DNA from: Moraxellaceae bacterium
Lineage (GTDB): Bacteria; Pseudomonadota; Gammaproteobacteria; Pseudomonadales; Moraxellaceae
Direction: 5' to 3'
Assembly: GCA_030646295.1 (NCBI GenBank)
Contig: JAUSND010000024.1
Location: 237,607 to 301,606 of the forward strand
Length of the DNA: 64,000 nt
The notes beneath the pieces were generated by a model that was not told the DNA's origin, ran no database searches, and saw only the letters and a list, made by a program, of their open reading frames with translations. The number at the start of each line of letters is the position of its first letter. Positions within the stretch are counted from its first letter, which is position 1. This document shows, piece after piece, positions 60,350 to 64,000 of this stretch. A program made the position numbers and the translations under genes.

Positions 60350-61984
60350 ATGAAGCGCACAGGACGCCGCTACCGTAACGGCCGGGCCGAAGGCCACTAT
60401 GACGCCATCGTGATCGGCTCCGGCATTGGCGGGCTGTGCAATGCCGCCCTGCTGTCAAAGATGGGCAAACGGGTGTGCGTTCTGGAACAGCACTACACGG
60501 CGGGCGGCTTTACCCACTCCTACGAGCGCGAAGGTTTCGAGTGGGATGTCGGCGTGCATTACATCGGCGAGATGAACAAGCCCTCCATGCTCAAGCGACT
60601 GTTTGACGTGATCTCGGACGGCCAGTTGAAGTGGGCCGACATGGACCCGGTCTATGACCGCATCACCGTCGGTGAGCGCACCGTGGATTTTGTGGCCGGC
60701 AAAAAGAATCTGGCCGACTCACTCAAGGCACATTTTCCTGACGAGGCCGATGCCATTGATGCGTATATCGCACTGGTCAGCAAGGTCGCCGGCTCGGCGC
60801 AGAAATTCTATGCCGGCAAAGCCATGCCGCGTCTGGCCGGCAAGGCCTTTCACGCCATTCGCCCGCTGCTGGTGCCAAAAGAATGCTTCATGACGGTACG
60901 TGAAGTGCTGGAAGGCCTGACCAAAAACCAGGAACTGATTGGCGTGCTTGTCGGCCAGTGGGGCGACTACGGCATGGTGCCGTCCGAAGCCTCGTTCATG
61001 ATGCACACCTCGGTGGTGAAGCATTATTTCAACGGCGGCAGCTATCCGGTGGGTGGCTCGTGGAAAATGGCCGACACCATCATTCCGGTCATTCGAGCCG
61101 CCGGTGGCGAAGTCTTCACGTATGCAAAAGTGAAAGAAATCCTGATTGAAAAAGGCCGTGCCACCGGCGTTGTCATGGACAACGGCGATGTGCTGCATGC
61201 CGATGCCATTGTCAGTGATGCCGGTGCCAGCATTACCTTCAACTCGCTGCTGCCAGAAGCCGAACGCCAGCGCTACGGGTATGCCAAGCACATGCAGAAA
61301 GTTAAGCCGTCTGCAGCGCATCTGTGCCTGTACGCAGGCTTCAAGGGCACGGCAAAAGAACTGGGCATTCCGCGCACCAACTTCTGGATTTATCCCTCGG
61401 CCGACCATGAAGGCAACGTTGCACGTTACCAGGCCGACAAGAATGCACCGTTCCCCATGCTCTACATTTCCTTTCCCTCCGCAAAAGACCCGGAGTGGGA
61501 TGCCAACTATCCGGGCAAGAGCACGGTAGAAGTGCTGAGCTTTGGCCCGTGGGAATGGTTTTCGAAATGGGACGGCACCACCTGGAACCAGCGTGGCGAG
61601 GAATACGAAACACTGAAAGAAAACTTCCGCCTGCGTTTGCTGGACGAACTGTACAAGCAGATGCCGCAACTGAAAGACGCACTGGTGTATGCCGAACTTT
61701 CAACACCACTGTCCACCGCCTGGTTCCAGATGAATGCCAAGGGCGAGATTTACGGACTGGACCATGACGTGCAGCGCTTCAAGCAGGACTGGCTGCATCC
61801 GGTAACGCCGATCAAGGGCCTCTACCTGACCGGGCAGGATATTGTGTCCGGTGGTGTCGGCGGCGCACTGGTGGGCGGCATGATGACCACCAGTGCCATG
61901 CTCGGCAAGGATGCACTCAAGGTGATGAAACTGCTGAAAGAGTGGCGCCCCGCAGAAGCCACCGGCAGCGCCGTACCAGGCTGA
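60350..61984 (+). CDS. FAD-dependent phytoene desaturase/retinol saturase-like oxidoreductase
   Basis: YDAIVIGSGIGGLCNAALLSKMGKRVCVLEQHYTAGGFTHSYEREGFEWDVGVHYIGEM; C-terminal GLYLTGQDIVSGGVGGALVGGMM. ATG 60350 with GAAGGAG upstream. Confidence 0.85.
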   Translation: MKRTGRRYRNGRAEGHYDAIVIGSGIGGLCNAALLSKMGKRVCVLEQHYTAGGFTHSYEREGFEWDVGVHYIGEMNKPSMLKRLFDVISDGQLKWADMDPVYDRITVGERTVDFVAGKKNLADSLKAHFPDEADAIDAYIALVSKVAGSAQKFYAGKAMPRLAGKAFHAIRPLLVPKECFMTVREVLEGLTKNQELIGVLVGQWGDYGMVPSEASFMMHTSVVKHYFNGGSYPVGGSWKMADTIIPVIRAAGGEVFTYAKVKEILIEKGRATGVVMDNGDVLHADAIVSDAGASITFNSLLPEAERQRYGYAKHMQKVKPSAAHLCLYAGFKGTAKELGIPRTNFWIYPSADHEGNVARYQADKNAPFPMLYISFPSAKDPEWDANYPGKSTVEVLSFGPWEWFSKWDGTTWNQRGEEYETLKENFRLRLLDELYKQMPQLKDALVYAELSTPLSTAWFQMNAKGEIYGLDHDVQRFKQDWLHPVTPIKGLYLTGQDIVSGGVGGALVGGMMTTSAMLGKDALKVMKLLKEWRPAEATGSAVPG

Positions 61985-61989
61985 CCGCC

Positions 61990-62733
61990 ATGCGCCATAT
62001 CGTTGCCACTCTCCTCGCCCCCCCCCTCTCCACCCTCGTGCTTGGCCCGGTCCTGCTGCTGCAGGGCCGGCATGTGCGCAAGGTCACGCCCAAGTTGCCA
62101 GAGCCACCCGGTGAGCGCAGCGGCATTACGGGCAGCGGCCCCGAATTGCGTTTGCTCATTCTCGGCGACTCGGCCGCAGCAGGCGTGGGCGCCCCGCATC
62201 AACGCGACGCCCTGCTGGGCCAGCTGGTGAATGCACTGGCAAAGGATTTCTGTGTGCACTGGACGCTGCATGCGTGCACAGGGCACACCACGCAACAGGC
62301 CCTTGCCCATCTGGCACAACTGCCACCACAACCGTTCGACATGGTGGTGACCTCCATCGGCGTGAACGACGCCACTGCCGGCACCGCCACCAAACGCTGG
62401 CGGCAACACATGATGGAGTTGCTGCACACACTGGAAGAGCGGCACGAAGCGGGCCACATTCTGGTTTCCGGATTACCACCCATGCACCGCTTTCCCGCGT
62501 TACCACAGCCGTTGCGGTGGTATATGGGAATGCGGGCAGCCGCGCTTAACCGCGCGTTGCAGCAACTGTTAGCGGACAATCCGCGACGCCAACTGGTGGA
62601 GGTCGCGTTTTCAGATGATGCAGGGCTTATGGCCAGTGACGGGTTTCATCCTGGCCCGGGGGCTTATGCAGAGTGGGGGAGGATCGTGGCGGGCATTGTG
62701 CGGGAGCGACTGGAAGAGCAACTGCAGCATTAA
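61990..62733 (+). CDS. SGNH/GDSL hydrolase
   Basis: LLILGDSAAAGVGA block I, VVTSIGVNDATAG block III, SDGFHPGPGAYAEWG block V. Confidence 0.85.
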   Translation: MRHIVATLLAPPLSTLVLGPVLLLQGRHVRKVTPKLPEPPGERSGITGSGPELRLLILGDSAAAGVGAPHQRDALLGQLVNALAKDFCVHWTLHACTGHTTQQALAHLAQLPPQPFDMVVTSIGVNDATAGTATKRWRQHMMELLHTLEERHEAGHILVSGLPPMHRFPALPQPLRWYMGMRAAALNRALQQLLADNPRRQLVEVAFSDDAGLMASDGFHPGPGAYAEWGRIVAGIVRERLEEQLQH

Positions 62734-62792
62734 AAGGCAGAAGCTTGTCAGGAGACTGCCTTATACACTTGACTTGGTGATCACAGTCGCTT

Positions 62793-62799
62793 GTTAGGT
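62793..62799 (-). other. Cassette boundary: RYYYAAC-type attC core site on the minus strand (truncated attC)
   Basis: Plus strand GTTAGGT (minus ACCTAAC, continuing ACCTAACAAGCGACTG) just after the stop of the minus-strand cassette gene; no matching partner core site found toward 62700. Confidence 0.5.
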
Positions 62800-62807
62800 T
62801 TGTGCTA

Positions 62808-63701
62808 TCAAAACCCAATCTTCCGTAATCGGCTCATGAATTGTCTGGCAAGGCCTTCCCTTCTTGGCTTTGTGGATAGAAGATGCCTTACAAGCTCCTC
62901 TTTCCCAGTGAAGTTTGCCAACAATTCAGTGGCCTCAAGGAAGCTGGGAAGGTGATCCTTAGTTACGACATGGACGCAGTAGCGGTCACTGGAATCATGC
63001 GGATTAAATCTCCAGGGGAGCTGCACCATTGCCACACTCCAGTTGGATTTTTCAAGTATAGGTTCACCACTACTACTAAGTGTGACGTTGTAAAGAGGCG
63101 CATCTACTACCAAGCAGGCCACATGGAATTCGAATATATTTCTGTCCTGTATGTGCAAGCTGAGATCGGAGTGGCTATTCTCAAAAAATTCTTTCTGAAG
63201 TCGGCGATGATAGGTTGAGGCCGTTACCAGCCCCATAAGCCCGCTGAACAAGTGCGCATCAGAATTGCTGAATGCAGAGACCAAACTATAGGCTGATGGG
63301 CTATTTGAGGAAAACCCACCAACCGCATAGATTCGCTCCTCTTCCTGCATTCTCATTAGCGTAATGCAGGCCATTGCATTTGGACTTGGTAGATCTTCTG
63401 GATCCCCGTGAAACAGTTGGTATTCGAACTTCGGCTTGACTTCATTGCTGGCGCAAAGGGCCAGCACTGGCTTATCGGATTTTTTGCATTCAAAAACAAT
63501 TTTTCTGCAAATTACGTAAGAACCGCCATCGAACCCATGGTGGTAGCCAACGACATCTATTTCCCGAGGCTGATTAGTGTTGACGTCAACGTAAAGATCA
63601 GACTTCGAGCATAAATAGCCTCTTTTCTGGAGCTCTGCGGCCACATACAGCTCAAGAGGATAACCAGATTTTTCCAGCCAATCTTGAATTTTCTGTTCCA
63701 T
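62808..63701 (-). CDS. Integron-cassette-encoded protein with PD-(D/E)XK nuclease-like N-terminal region
   Basis: 297-aa ORF; YPLELYVAAELQKRGY...REIDVVGYH...KIVFECKKSDKPVL fits E/D/ExK nuclease-fold pattern. Start codon lies 9 bp from the attC core site. Confidence 0.7.
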   Translation of the reverse strand: MEQKIQDWLEKSGYPLELYVAAELQKRGYLCSKSDLYVDVNTNQPREIDVVGYHHGFDGGSYVICRKIVFECKKSDKPVLALCASNEVKPKFEYQLFHGDPEDLPSPNAMACITLMRMQEEERIYAVGGFSSNSPSAYSLVSAFSNSDAHLFSGLMGLVTASTYHRRLQKEFFENSHSDLSLHIQDRNIFEFHVACLVVDAPLYNVTLSSSGEPILEKSNWSVAMVQLPWRFNPHDSSDRYCVHVVTKDHLPSFLEATELLANFTGKEELVRHLLSTKPRREGLARQFMSRLRKIGF

Positions 63702-63710
63702 TTGTTGAAA

Positions 63711-63768
63711 ACCTAACGTTGGAATTGAGCGGCTGGCGCAGCCAGTCCGCTCGAATGACGGGTTAGGC
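63711..63768 (-). other. attC: attC recombination site (integron cassette)
   Basis: Minus strand GCCTAAC-CCGTCATTCGAGCGGACTGGC-tgc-GCCAGCCGCTCAATTCCAAC-GTTAGGT: RYYYAAC and GTTRRRY ends with an imperfect inverted repeat containing an unpaired base. Confidence 0.88.
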
Positions 63769-63866
63769 CTACCACTTTCTGGCGTAATTGCTTTTTATGG
63801 TTGCAGAGATGTATGAGTTCAAGCCGTAACCTTGAGCTGCCAAAGTTTTCAACCTATCGACGGGTT

Positions 63867-64000
63867 TTACCCCGCTTCCACGGACAGTTGAGTTAAGACT
63901 AAATCATTCCCTTTAAGCATTTCCAGCTGCCGACGTTTTCTCGGGTTATGGAAGCGCTCAATGTAGTCAAAAATATCGGCCCTGGCTTCTGCTCGAGTCC
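63867..64000 (-). mobile_element. C-terminal fragment of an IS3-family transposase (runs off right edge)
   Basis: Minus frame ends ...RAEARADIFDYIERFHNPRKRRQLEMLKGNDLVLTQLSVEAG*, typical of the IS3-family integrase-core C-terminus. Confidence 0.75.

Noticed and set aside
60719-61669. 316-aa minus-strand ORF
   Set aside because: Antisense to the FAD oxidoreductase; no motif.
1-64000. CRISPR arrays, tRNA, rRNA or prophage modules
   Set aside because: None seen by eye: no regularly spaced repeats, no cloverleaf or rRNA core sequences recognised, no phage structural genes. A tRNAscan/CRISPR finder run would be needed to be sure.

Overview
Chromosomal window from what looks like a lipid- or hydrocarbon-using gammaproteobacterium (inferred from gene content; no rRNA or marker seen). 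About 45 protein-coding genes are supported. They include a tandem pair of very large Ig-like/RCC1 lipoproteins at the left edge, two fatty acid desaturase loci (one with a ferredoxin reductase), an alkB-type alkane monooxygenase with a divergent AraC regulator, a FadI-like thiolase, several alpha/beta hydrolases and lipases, four AraC regulators of the Arabinose_bd/HTH_18 type, three GGDEF proteins, and a hybrid histidine kinase. Other genes are pap (PPK2-type), a PPi-PFK-like protein, mltA, a YlqF/RbgA GTPase, an AMP-phosphorylase-like plus PRPP-synthetase-like pair, and a PadR/RetSat-like divergent pair with twin palindromic operators. At the right edge the sequence reads as part of an integron-type cassette array: a 58-bp attC site, a cassette carrying a PD-(D/E)XK-like protein, and the end of an IS3-family transposase. 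The most notable observations are the attC/cassette, a PPi-PFK whose expected acidic motif residues read as Gly, a translationally coupled trypsin-like protease/FHA-membrane protein pair, the tandem giant lipoproteins, and a recurring class of long stem-loops without U-tracts downstream of genes. No CRISPR arrays, tRNAs or rRNAs were recognised. All family calls come from reading motifs, not from database searches.
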